From positions 1-36,982 of the forward strand of contig CAJTLY010000001.1 of assembly GCA_910577095.1 (NCBI GenBank): a stretch of DNA of 36,982 nt, given 5' to 3'. This DNA comes from an uncultured Alphaproteobacteria bacterium (lineage in GTDB: Bacteria; Pseudomonadota; Alphaproteobacteria; RF32; CAG-239). Made by a program: the position numbers and the translations under genes. Shown here in pieces: positions 26,124 to 32,842 of the stretch. The notes beneath the pieces were generated by a model. It saw only the letters and a program-made list of their open reading frames with translations, was not told where the DNA came from and did no database searches. How positions within the stretch are numbered: position 1 is the stretch's first letter; each line of letters opens with the position of its first letter.

Positions 26124-26211
26124 GGAGAGTTGGCAGAGTGGTAATGCAGCGGATTGCTAATCCGTCATCGTGAATAACGATGCACAGGTTCGAGTCCTGT
26201 ACTCTCCGCCA
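26124..26211 (+). tRNA. tRNA-Ser (anticodon GCT)
   Basis: The acceptor stem is GGAGAGT (26124-26130) with ACTCTCC (26201-26207), discriminator G and an encoded CCA. The anticodon arm CGGATTGCTAATCCG gives GCT, which reads AGC and AGU. A long variable arm (about 26165-26184, with the TCATCGTGAATAACGATG hairpin) marks a class II tRNA, as required for Ser. The T-arm is CAGGTTCGAGTCCTG. Its 3' end is the phage attachment core. Confidence 0.96.
26198..26211 (+). repeat. attL core
   Basis: This 14-bp sequence, TGTACTCTCCGCCA, overlaps the tRNA-Ser acceptor end and CCA. Integration therefore restored an intact tRNA on this side. Confidence 0.85.
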
Positions 26212-26215
26212 CTTT

Positions 26216-26240
26216 GAGGGGAATTTCCCCTCTTTTTTAT
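26216..26240 (+). terminator. Phage-derived terminator now serving tRNA-Ser
   Basis: Stem GAGGGG (26216-26221) pairs with CCCCTC (26227-26232) and a six-T run follows, just beyond attL. Lying on the element side, it replaces the tRNA's original terminator displaced to 30563-30594. Confidence 0.85.
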
Positions 26241-26314
26241 TCTGACTTTTTATTGCATTTTGCCGCACATAGAATCAAGGATTTATCAAACCTAGTCAGA
26301 ATGAAAAACAGCAA

Positions 26315-26345
26315 CAAAATGCCCCTAAAGAATAGGGGCATTTTG
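26315..26345 (-). terminator. Terminator of the integrase remnant
   Basis: A 12-bp perfect stem CAAAATGCCCCT (26315-26326) / AGGGGCATTTTG (26334-26345) has a TGTTTTTC tail on the minus strand. Confidence 0.8.
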
Positions 26346-26361
26346 TGTCTAAAGAATATTA

Positions 26362-26865
26362 TTATTTTTTCTCTTTGCGATACTCCCGCAGTTTGTTCAT
26401 GGCGGAAAGGCTCAAACGTTCGGAATTTCCCTTGTAGGTGGTGTTGAATATCTTTTCGTCTGTATGTCCTGTTAAAGCAATAATTGCGCTGGTGTTAACG
26501 CCTGCTTCCGCGTAGGCCGTACTGCCTGAATGGCGAAGTAGGCGGAAGGTGTAGTTAAATCCGCAGGCATCGTTGACTTTTTTAAACAGCCGTCCAAATG
26601 CGTTAACGTCAAAGGGGTGTCCTTTGTTATCGGCTACAATATAATCCTCTGCTTTTAATATATCTGGCAATAGTTCCGGTGGCACAGGAACGTGAACGTT
26701 TGCCCCTGTTTTGTTCTGTATGACATTAAAAAAATATGCTCCGTTTTTTATATATAAATCAGCCTTGCGCAGCTTTAGGACGTCCGCTGGACGCTGGCAT
26801 ATATAAAAGTTTAGTTCTACCGCCAGAGCCACGAAGGCTATGCCTTGTTGTCCAGTATTGCGCAA
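26362..26865 (-). pseudogene. int: Tyrosine integrase, catalytic half only
   Basis: The open frame gives 167 residues, about half of a phage integrase. It keeps the catalytic domain: the first Arg in CQRPADVLKLRK, the beta-hairpin Lys in QNKTGANVHV, the second Arg in FRLLRHSGSTA (the usual HxxR His is replaced by Arg), His in LTGHTDEKIF and the nucleophile Tyr in NTTYKG. The N-terminal arm- and core-binding domains are absent. Upstream the frame runs antisense through the portal gene, so homology ends at about 26830-26845, where a deletion joined the two genes. The only start is a TTG inside that antisense part. The orientation next to attL is typical for a prophage integrase. Confidence 0.9.
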
Positions 26866-28527
26866 GACCCGCTTATTCGTGCCGGTATTGAAACGATTGC
26901 CGACGATATGACGCGTAAGTTCATTGAGCTCACCTCTAAAGGTGATGAGGATCTAAGCATCAAGATTGGTGAGTTGGAAGCCGATTTACGGGCCTTTCGT
27001 GTTAAGTCTTTATTTAACCGTTCTTTATCATTGACGGGATATATGGGCGGGTGCTTGGTATATATTGATGTTGGCGACCTCGACGAAGAGGAGAAGAAAG
27101 CGCCTTTATATTTGGACAGCGCGACCTTCAAGGCAGGTTCTTTGCGAGGGTTTAAGATTATTGAACCAATAAATGTTTACCCGGGGGTTTATAATTCCTC
27201 TGACCCAACAGCAGATAATTATTTTAATCCCGAAACATGGTTTGTTTTAGGCAAGGAATATCACAAAAGCCGTTTTTTGTATTTTACGCAGAATGAAGTT
27301 CCGTTGCTTCTGAAGCCTTTGTATAACTTCTTCGGCATTTCGTTGTCGCAGCAGGTTCTTGAATATGTGCAGAATTTTACAGAGAACCGCCGTTCTGCTC
27401 AGCGTCTGCTTAATAAGTTCAGCTTGACAATTTGGAAAACAGATATGTCTGCGTTTTTAAGTGGCGGTGATTGCAATTCTCTAACCCAGCGTGTCAAATA
27501 CTTCAACGCCCAACGAAATAATGACGGTACGGCTCTGATAGATAAAGAGCTTGAGGATATGGTTCAAATCAATACGCCTTTGTCTGGTGTAACTGATATT
27601 GTGTCCATGTCACTTGACCTGGCTCCGGTTATCCTTGGGATAAGTAAAGACAAATATTTCGGTGATTTGCCTAAGGGGTTAAACGCCTCAAGCGAGGGAA
27701 CCAACCGTATCTATTATGACAAGATCCAAAGTCTTAATGAAAAAATATCTTATGACAATGTTGAGAAAGTCATTAAGATTTTGCAGCTCAACCGCTATGG
27801 CGAGATTGACGACAACATTTCGTTTCAATTTGCGCCGTTGTGGGAAATGGACGAACGCGAACGGGCAGAGATTAACAAAATTCACGCTGATACGGCAGCT
27901 GTTTACGTTGACCGCGGCTGTTTGTCTCAAGAAGAAGTCCGCGGTGTTTTGGCTGATAATCCGGACAGCGGCTATTCTAACATTGATGTCGATGATGTGC
28001 CAGAGAATGATACTTTCGCCGATGTCGATTTAGAGGACAAGGATGAAGCCGGGAGTGTGTTTGACGAAGCCTTGGATGAGTGGGATGAAAGCAAGCATCC
28101 AAGGGCAGATAACGGACAATTTGGCAGTGGCGGCTCTGCAACGGAAACTCTGTCCAATTCAAGGGTTGCGGATTTCTTAGGTAAAGAATTTACCGGAGTA
28201 AAAGGTCAAGCCGCGGTTGATAAGCTCATGCAGGAAAAGCAAGGCCATGTCAAAGGTGCTTTTACCCGAAAAGATATTGGTGACATTGACCTTGTATGGG
28301 GAAATGAAAGTATAGGATTATCTCATATTATCAAACGCCGCAAGGAAACGGGGCAAGACCTTGAGTCTTTGTTGGAAAATGTTTCGGATGTTATTGAGAT
28401 GGGGGAACTTAAAATTGGAACGAATGGCCGCTTTAACATTCAATATAATGGACGAGTGGCTATTGTTAAGCCTCAGTTTGACAATGAGAAGCTTCAATTC
28501 TTATTAACCGCTTTTGAAAAGGCATAA
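26845..28527 (+). pseudogene. 5'-truncated phage portal protein fused to a PBECR-type nuclease domain
   Basis: The frame gives 560 residues. Residues 1 to about 390 resemble DUF1073-type portal proteins (LIRAGIETIADDMTRKFIEL, TGYMGGCLVYIDVGD, GLNASSEGTNRIYYD). Portal-like sequence continues upstream of the TTG (SHEGYALL) to a TAG at 26812, so the N-terminus is lost. An acidic linker with DESKHPRADNGQFGSGG (near 412-430) leads to a C-terminal domain with KGAFTRKDIGDIDLVWG, GLSHIIKRRKETG and LLTAFEKA. This is the pattern of phage-Barnase-EndoU-ColicinE5/D-RelE-like (PBECR) nuclease domains, which phages attach to head proteins delivered with DNA. Whether it is still expressed is unknown; no promoter or SD is evident at the truncated start. 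Confidence 0.8.
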
Positions 28528-28530
28528 AAA

Positions 28531-28613
28531 AAGATTGGAAATGTTGAAAGGTTGACTCACTAATTCAACTTCTCATGGATGACAGACCATTTCCTCATCC
28601 AATTTCCAATCTT
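28531..28613 (+). ncRNA. Three-way-junction RNA element between portal and head genes (candidate)
   Basis: Directly after the portal-nuclease stop, a perfect 12-bp outer stem (AAGATTGGAAAT 28531-28542 / ATTTCCAATCTT 28602-28613) encloses two hairpins: GTTGAA/TTCAAC (28543-28548, 28564-28569) and TGGATGA/TCATCCA (28576-28582, 28595-28601). There is no T-run, so it is not a standard terminator. Its role (processing site, packaged RNA, antitoxin-like or terminator variant) is unknown. Confidence 0.5.
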
Positions 28614-28663
28614 AATATAAATATAATACCCTGAATCTAAATAACAATCAAGTAAAAAGTTCT

Positions 28664-29161
28664 ATGGCAAAGAAAATTCAGACACTTCGTGCTATTCGCC
28701 CTAATAAAGGGATTGAGATGGCATATCGCAAAAAGCTGATGAGGCTTATTGACGAGATGCAGCATTCAGTTAAATATTGGATCGAAGCGGAATACAAAAA
28801 GCAAGAGCCGGTTATCATGGCGGATGATGCCACGCCTGCCGATGCTATGGCTAGGGCTTTGCGTAAGCGGTTTTCCCAATGGCAGAGGAACTTTAACCGG
28901 CAAGCGAAAAAGCTCGCAGAGTGGTTTGTTAGGCAAAACTACAAATATACAGAATCTGCTTTTAAGGATGCTTGGCGTTCCTACAAAAGCCAAAAGTTTC
29001 AGCAAAAGTTTGAGGAACTAGGGTTTGCCATTGATTTGAAAATGACGCCTGCCATGTTAAACGTCATGAAGTCTTTTATTCACGAGAACGTTAACTTAAT
29101 TAAATCTATTCCTGAAAAATACTTTACAGAAATTGAGGGAATGGTTATCTCATTTAACTGA
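28664..29161 (+). pseudogene. 3'-truncated phage head morphogenesis protein (Mu F-like)
   Basis: The 165 residues match the N-terminal part of Mu gpF/SPP1 gp7-type minor head proteins: a helical N-terminus with KKLMRLIDEMQHSVKYW and FSQWQRNFNRQAKKLAEWFV, then the conserved block MTPAMLNVMKSFIHENVNLI and KSIPEKYFTEIEGMV. The homology stops abruptly at GMV, and the frame ends three codons later. The central and C-terminal Mu-F domain is gone, so a second deletion junction lies near 29145-29160. In intact prophages this gene follows the portal, as here. The ATG at 28664 has only a weak SD. Confidence 0.8.
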
Positions 29162-29324
29162 AATCAATATTGATAACGATTTAAGTTTTAAAGAGCTTCA
29201 CAGTTTCATAGATAATATAGAAGAAATTATGAAGAAATATTATCGTATGTTTGGTATAGCAGCGACCTTCGATAATGTGAAAGAGCCTAATCTCTATTTT
29301 AATTTTTGTTTTAATTTAAGATAG
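29133..29324 (+). pseudogene. 3' fragment of an unknown AT-rich gene
   Basis: An open frame overlapping the end of the Mu-F-like gene continues to a TAG at 29322-29324. Residues after about 29160 are Asn/Phe/Ile-rich (SFKELHSFIDNIEEIMKKYY) and share the very low GC of the next gene, unlike the phage structural genes. It looks like the C-terminal end of a gene whose 5' part was lost at the junction. I do not recognise it. A chance frame cannot be excluded. Confidence 0.4.
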
Positions 29325-29344
29325 GTTTATAGTATGAGGAAATA

Positions 29345-30184
29345 ATGCATAATAATTTAAACTTTCTAATTCATATTATGACTACTTTATTTGGAAATGT
29401 CGAAGATGCATTGAAAGGAAGATACAATAAAAAAATCCTTCTTCAAGGATTTTTATTGAGAGAAATAAAATTAGCCAGAGATATCTTACAATTATTGAAA
29501 AACGATTCTTATTATGATGCAATAATTCTGACCAGTTCTCTCATTGAAAGTGTAATAACATATAAATATTTTACTATTTTTCCTAAAAAATTATTAGATT
29601 ACAAGGATTTTTCATATATTGAAGATTTATCAACATACAGATATCCTGAAAAAATGGTAAAACGTTTCAATATTGATGAAAATGAAGCAAAAGAGATTTA
29701 TGAGCAATATGGCAATGGGTGGAATAGTGTTCCTGAACCCATTCAAAAATATATATTAAATTTCTGTAAGAAAAATTACAAAAGATTTTGCAAAAGAGAC
29801 GTCACATTCAATACAGATGAAGATTATTTGAACAGAGACAATTACGTTAGATACATTCTACCTAATTATGAAACAATATTTAATGACGTCATAAAACATA
29901 CAGAGGCAAATTCTGAATGGATAGGATTAAAGATAGATTATAGTAAAGCTTGCAAATATAAACATTTCAATTCTGAAAAAATATCAGCACAATTAGTGAC
30001 CGATAATAATAAATGTATATTTAAAGAACATCAAAAAGATTGTGATTGGTGTATCCGTGTTGTAAATATAAGTATAATTGAAGCGATGAAAATGTCTTAT
30101 GATGAAAAGATTATTTCACAAGATATTTATTATGGATTTTGCGGACCTATGGTGGGAATTATATATCCAGAAAAGACATCATAG
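29345..30184 (+). CDS. AT-rich accessory protein, possibly DUF5677-like
   Basis: A 279-residue cytoplasmic protein without signal peptide or membrane segment. Residues 35-75 (REIKLARDILQLLKNDSYYD, then AIILTSSLIESVITYKYF) recall the helical block of DUF5677-type proteins, where a lysed-helix pattern of R/E-x-x-E residues precedes a conserved SLIE; the link is tentative. The rest is Lys/Asn/Tyr-rich with several Cys (NFCKKNYKRFCKRD, CDWCIRVVN). The base composition is much more AT-rich than any neighbour, a sign of recent transfer. SD GAGGA precedes the ATG. It lies in the prophage's right end, a usual place for cargo genes such as anti-phage functions; that role is inferred from position only. 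Confidence 0.65.
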   Translation: MHNNLNFLIHIMTTLFGNVEDALKGRYNKKILLQGFLLREIKLARDILQLLKNDSYYDAIILTSSLIESVITYKYFTIFPKKLLDYKDFSYIEDLSTYRYPEKMVKRFNIDENEAKEIYEQYGNGWNSVPEPIQKYILNFCKKNYKRFCKRDVTFNTDEDYLNRDNYVRYILPNYETIFNDVIKHTEANSEWIGLKIDYSKACKYKHFNSEKISAQLVTDNNKCIFKEHQKDCDWCIRVVNISIIEAMKMSYDEKIISQDIYYGFCGPMVGIIYPEKTS

Positions 30185-30467
30185 TAAATTTCACTGATAT
30201 TCCACTTTCTTCACATAAGAAATTTTAATTAAACAACTATTTGATAAATCAATATAAAAATTTAACATCAGTTCTGCAAACGTGGATTGGAAATAATTCA
30301 ATTGTTCGGAAATTCCGAACGGTTGAAACAAGTGATGAAATGATTACTGAATATGCTACCACGAAATTGCCTTGACAGGTGGTACAGAATCGTGTAATTT
30401 TGGTGCAAATTTGATTTTAAAATAAGCTCTAATTGTGGCGGTGAATCAAGCTGTTATTTTGTAAGCG
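30185..30467. other. Right arm of the prophage remnant, non-coding
   Basis: About 280 AT-rich bases hold no gene. An inverted repeat GTTCGG-AAATT-CCGAAC spans 30304-30320. A TTGACA (30372-30377) with a 17-bp spacer to TAATTT (30395-30400) could be a promoter. TACCAC/GTGGTA arms flank that -35 region (about 30356-30384). These resemble regulatory sites of a lost phage gene, but no target gene remains. Confidence 0.4.
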
Positions 30468-30503
30468 GGTTAGTTTCATGTACTCTCCGCCATTGAAAAT
30501 AAC
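30468..30503 (+). repeat. attR copy 1
   Basis: This 36-bp direct repeat is identical to 30534-30569 and contains the 14-bp tRNA core at 30479-30492. After it the sequence departs from the chromosomal flank, so this copy lacks the terminator stem that follows copy 2. Confidence 0.85.
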
Positions 30504-30533
30504 TATATCCATGCAAGGAACATGCGAGAACAA

Positions 30534-30569
30534 GGTTAGTTTCATGTACTCTCCGCCATTGAAAATAAC
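30534..30569 (+). repeat. attR copy 2
   Basis: The second identical 36-bp repeat has its core at 30545-30558. It runs straight into the terminator at 30563-30594 and so looks like the original chromosomal junction. Confidence 0.85.
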
Positions 30570-30594
30570 CTATTGTCCAATAGGTTATTTTTTT
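30563..30594 (+). terminator. Displaced original terminator of tRNA-Ser
   Basis: A 12-bp perfect stem AAATAACCTATT (30563-30574) / AATAGGTTATTT (30579-30590) with a GTCC loop and T-run starts only 5 bases after the CCA of the att core. Before integration it would have sat directly behind tRNA-Ser. Confidence 0.8.
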
Positions 30595-30683
30595 ATTTTG
30601 ATTTCCTATGTTTTGTAATGAAGCCGCAAGGCAAGATGTTTATTCGTTGAAACGAAAAGACAAAAATCAATAGCGTTTCAAAC

Positions 30684-30712
30684 TTGACAAAAAAAAGAAA
30701 AAATCTTATAAT
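30684..30712 (+). promoter_or_regulatory. Full-consensus sigma-70 promoter
   Basis: TTGACA (30684-30689), a 17-bp A-rich spacer and TATAAT (30707-30712) match consensus at every position, about 50 bp before the gene at 30763. Confidence 0.85.
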
Positions 30713-30762
30713 TATCTCAATTGAAATTAATTACGAATTATTAATCCTAAAAATATACGAAG

Positions 30763-31131
30763 ATGAAAAATTTTATTATCGCTTTGATTCTGACGGTCGG
30801 ATACGTTATCGCATGTGTTTACTTCCCTAACGTTATCTGTTTGCAGATTCTTTCCTTCCTCTGGGTCGTTCTTTACGCTTTAGGAATGGGCAAGCTGGAA
30901 GGACAATTCTGTGACGCGCAGAACAATCTGAAGATGGGAAAGTTCTGGTGGAACGGTTTTGTCTGCCGCATTATCCCGTCCGTTATCTTCATCGTGTCGT
31001 TATGTGCTATAATGTGGGAGTGCGGATTTCTGTTCTCACTTTTAATTTTTGCAGTTCTCGCTGCCGTAAATGTATGGCGTGTGCTCTACGAACTTTATGA
31101 GTTTGAAGATGGAGACGATGACGACGAATAA
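30763..31131 (+). CDS. Small multi-pass membrane protein of unknown function
   Basis: A 122-residue protein with about four hydrophobic segments (residues 3-20, 24-42, 68-85 and 88-107) and a strongly acidic C-terminus (EFEDGDDDDE). Two Cys-containing segments (VICLQIL, NGFVCRII) are seen but no known motif. It has a perfect consensus promoter and its own terminator, so expression is likely strong. The start ATG has no real SD, only A-rich leader sequence ending CGAAG. It lies just outside the prophage scar and is more GC-rich than the cargo gene, so it is probably chromosomal. Confidence 0.75.
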   Translation: MKNFIIALILTVGYVIACVYFPNVICLQILSFLWVVLYALGMGKLEGQFCDAQNNLKMGKFWWNGFVCRIIPSVIFIVSLCAIMWECGFLFSLLIFAVLAAVNVWRVLYELYEFEDGDDDDE

Positions 31132-31150
31132 AAGTTTTCAATCACAACCG

Positions 31151-31178
31151 GCTCGGCATCTTTGATGCCGGGCTTTTG
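31151..31178 (+). terminator. Terminator of the 30763 gene
   Basis: Stem GCTCGGCATC (31151-31160) pairs with GATGCCGGGC (31164-31173, one G-T wobble) and TTTTGTG follows. Confidence 0.85.
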
Positions 31179-31228
31179 TGTATTCTGCCCCCTCCTGTTT
31201 TACGCAGGCATCTTTTTTCGATCTTACC

Positions 31229-31254
31229 AAAAACCCCCTTGATCATCAAGGGGG
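31229..31254 (-). terminator. Terminator of the DEAD-box helicase gene
   Basis: Stem CCCCCTTGA (31234-31242) pairs with TCAAGGGGG (31246-31254). On the minus strand the hairpin is followed by TTTTTGG. Confidence 0.88.
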
Positions 31255-31270
31255 CAAAGGTCAGACGTTT

Positions 31271-32584
31271 TTACGCCGCTTTTTTGTTGCGAAAACTGCG
31301 ACGCGGTTGTGTCATTTTTATGGGTTCTGCCAGACGGTCGGCAAAACTGCGGGCATTTTTGTTAAACTTGCTGCGAGCCTTGGTTTTCTTGTCCGGGGCA
31401 AAAGGCTTAAACGGGTTGGCCTTTGATGTTTTGGCTTTGGTCCGGGGAGTGCGTGTTTCCTGAGACGCCTCAAATGATAATTCATCAGAATTGTTCTGAT
31501 TGGCCGGGTTAATTAATTTATAAATCTCTTTCCATTGTTTGCCGTCGCGAGCCGTCAATAAGTTTACCGCGCAACCCGAGGCGCCGGCACGCGCGGTGCG
31601 GCCGATCCGATGGATATAGTCTTCGGGACATTGAGGAAGGTCATAATTGACCACATGTTCGATATGAGCGATATCCAAGCCGCGGGCTGCAATGTCGGTG
31701 GCAACCAAAATCCGGTTTTTGCGGTTTTTGAAGTCACTGATTACTCTTTCGCGGCGACGTTGCGGCAGATCGCCGTGAATGGAAAGGGCCGGCTGATTTT
31801 CGTTGGTCAGTTTTTTAGCCAGTCGGTCGGCAGAATATTTGGTCTTGACAAAGATAAGGATGGCGCCTTCGCGGGTTTGCAGCTGTTGCATCAGATCGCC
31901 GTATTTTTTTGCATCGTCGGTTTTTATGATTTCCTGACGGATGTTGGCTGCAACCTGAGTGGTAGAACCGATGGCGATCCGTTGCGGATGGTTGAGGTAT
32001 TTTTGCGAAAGACGGATGATTTCTTTGGGTAGAGTTGCCGAAAACATCAGAGTTTGACGTTGCTTGGGAACAAATTTCATAATTTGATCCAACTGGATGC
32101 CGAATCCCATGTCAAGCATACGGTCGGTTTCGTCCAGTACCAGAAAATCGGCAAATCCAAGATCAAGGCTGCCGCGTTGCAAGTGATCGTTCACCCGTCC
32201 CGGTGTTCCGACAATGATCCGCGGATTGCGGCGCAGTTGTTGCAGCTGTTTGCCGATCGGCTCGCCGCCGATCAACAACACGGTTTTAATATTGCTGTTG
32301 CTGCCGGTCATCTTATTAGCGGCTTCTTCCACTTGTTGCGCCAGTTCTCTGGTCGGCAGCAAAATAAGCGCCGACGAAGATTCGTTTTTCATCAGGTGAC
32401 AAATCATCGGAATGGCGAAAGCTGCGGTTTTGCCGGTGCCGGTTTGCGCCGAACCGAGAATATCATGACCGGCCAGAGCTGCCGGAATGGCCTTTTCCTG
32501 AATCGGGGTAGGGCAGGTAAAGTTAATTTTGTTAAGGGTGCCTAAAATCTGCTCAGGCAAACCCAAGTCGTTAAAATTGTTCAT
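31271..32584 (-). CDS. DEAD-box RNA helicase, RhlE-like
   Basis: An ATP-dependent RNA unwinding enzyme, probably used in ribosome assembly or RNA decay in the cold. The 437 residues have a Q-motif (CPTPIQEKAIPA), motif I AQTGTGKT, Ia PTRELA, Ib GTPGRV, motif II DETD (Thr instead of Ala), SAT, and motif VI HRIGRTARAG. A basic tail follows (about 385-437, with KAKTSKANPFKPF and a final RRSFRNKKAA). The ATG at 32584 is preferred, because family members start near NNFNDLGL and AAGGA lies upstream; an open frame up to 32785 has no homology. The subtype is RhlE-like by the domain layout, but RhlB or DeaD-type naming cannot be excluded. Confidence 0.92.
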   Translation of the reverse strand: MNNFNDLGLPEQILGTLNKINFTCPTPIQEKAIPAALAGHDILGSAQTGTGKTAAFAIPMICHLMKNESSSALILLPTRELAQQVEEAANKMTGSNSNIKTVLLIGGEPIGKQLQQLRRNPRIIVGTPGRVNDHLQRGSLDLGFADFLVLDETDRMLDMGFGIQLDQIMKFVPKQRQTLMFSATLPKEIIRLSQKYLNHPQRIAIGSTTQVAANIRQEIIKTDDAKKYGDLMQQLQTREGAILIFVKTKYSADRLAKKLTNENQPALSIHGDLPQRRRERVISDFKNRKNRILVATDIAARGLDIAHIEHVVNYDLPQCPEDYIHRIGRTARAGASGCAVNLLTARDGKQWKEIYKLINPANQNNSDELSFEASQETRTPRTKAKTSKANPFKPFAPDKKTKARSKFNKNARSFADRLAEPIKMTQPRRSFRNKKAA

Positions 32585-32728
32585 CGTATGAAAGTCCTTC
32601 TTTCTAAAAGTCTGAATGGAGCGGGAAATTCCGCATAAGTATCCTGCTGCAACGCTTTGTTTGCAGTAACTCTTGCACCAAATCCGACTGAAGAAATAAA
32701 GAAGAGCTATAAAGCATACCTGAAAAGC

Positions 32729-32756
32729 ACTATAGAGGTGTTTTTTTATAATGCAA
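32729..32756 (-). promoter_or_regulatory. Promoter and long leader of the helicase gene
   Basis: On the minus strand TTGCAT (32756-32751), a 16-bp spacer and TATAGT (32734-32729) predict a start near 32722. That leaves a leader of about 138 nt before the ATG, as is common for cold-induced helicase and csp genes. Confidence 0.55.
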
Positions 32757-32802
32757 GCTTTTTCTTTCATGGAGCCGGAGAACAAATTTTGTTTTCGCTG
32801 CC

Positions 32803-32831
32803 AACAAACCCGGCAGTGAGCCGGGTTTGTT
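32803..32831 (-). terminator. Hairpin after the SulP gene
   Basis: A 12-bp perfect stem AACAAACCCGGC (32803-32814) / GCCGGGTTTGTT (32820-32831) lies 12 bp beyond the SulP stop. No strong T-run follows on either strand, so termination may be partial. Confidence 0.6.
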
Positions 32832-32842
32832 GCCGAAGCGTT

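Larger units (their letters stand above)
26198..30558. mobile_element. Decayed prophage integrated at the tRNA-Ser 3' end
   Basis: The 14-bp core TGTACTCTCCGCCA at the tRNA 3' end (26198-26211) recurs at 30479-30492 and 30545-30558. Between the copies lie a truncated integrase pointing at attL, a truncated portal-nuclease fusion, a truncated Mu-F-like head protein and an AT-rich cargo gene. Terminase, capsid, tail, lysis and replication genes are missing, so this is a 4.3-kb remnant and is very unlikely to be mobile by itself. Confidence 0.88.

Noticed and set aside
30468..30569. Two 36-bp direct repeats with a 30-bp spacer, resembling a minimal CRISPR
   Set aside because: The repeats contain the tRNA-Ser 3' end and phage/chromosome junction, there are only two, and no cas gene is nearby. 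They are attR copies.
32585..32785. N-terminal extension of the helicase
   Set aside because: The frame is open but encodes no helicase homology, and an SD and promoter place this region in the 5' leader.
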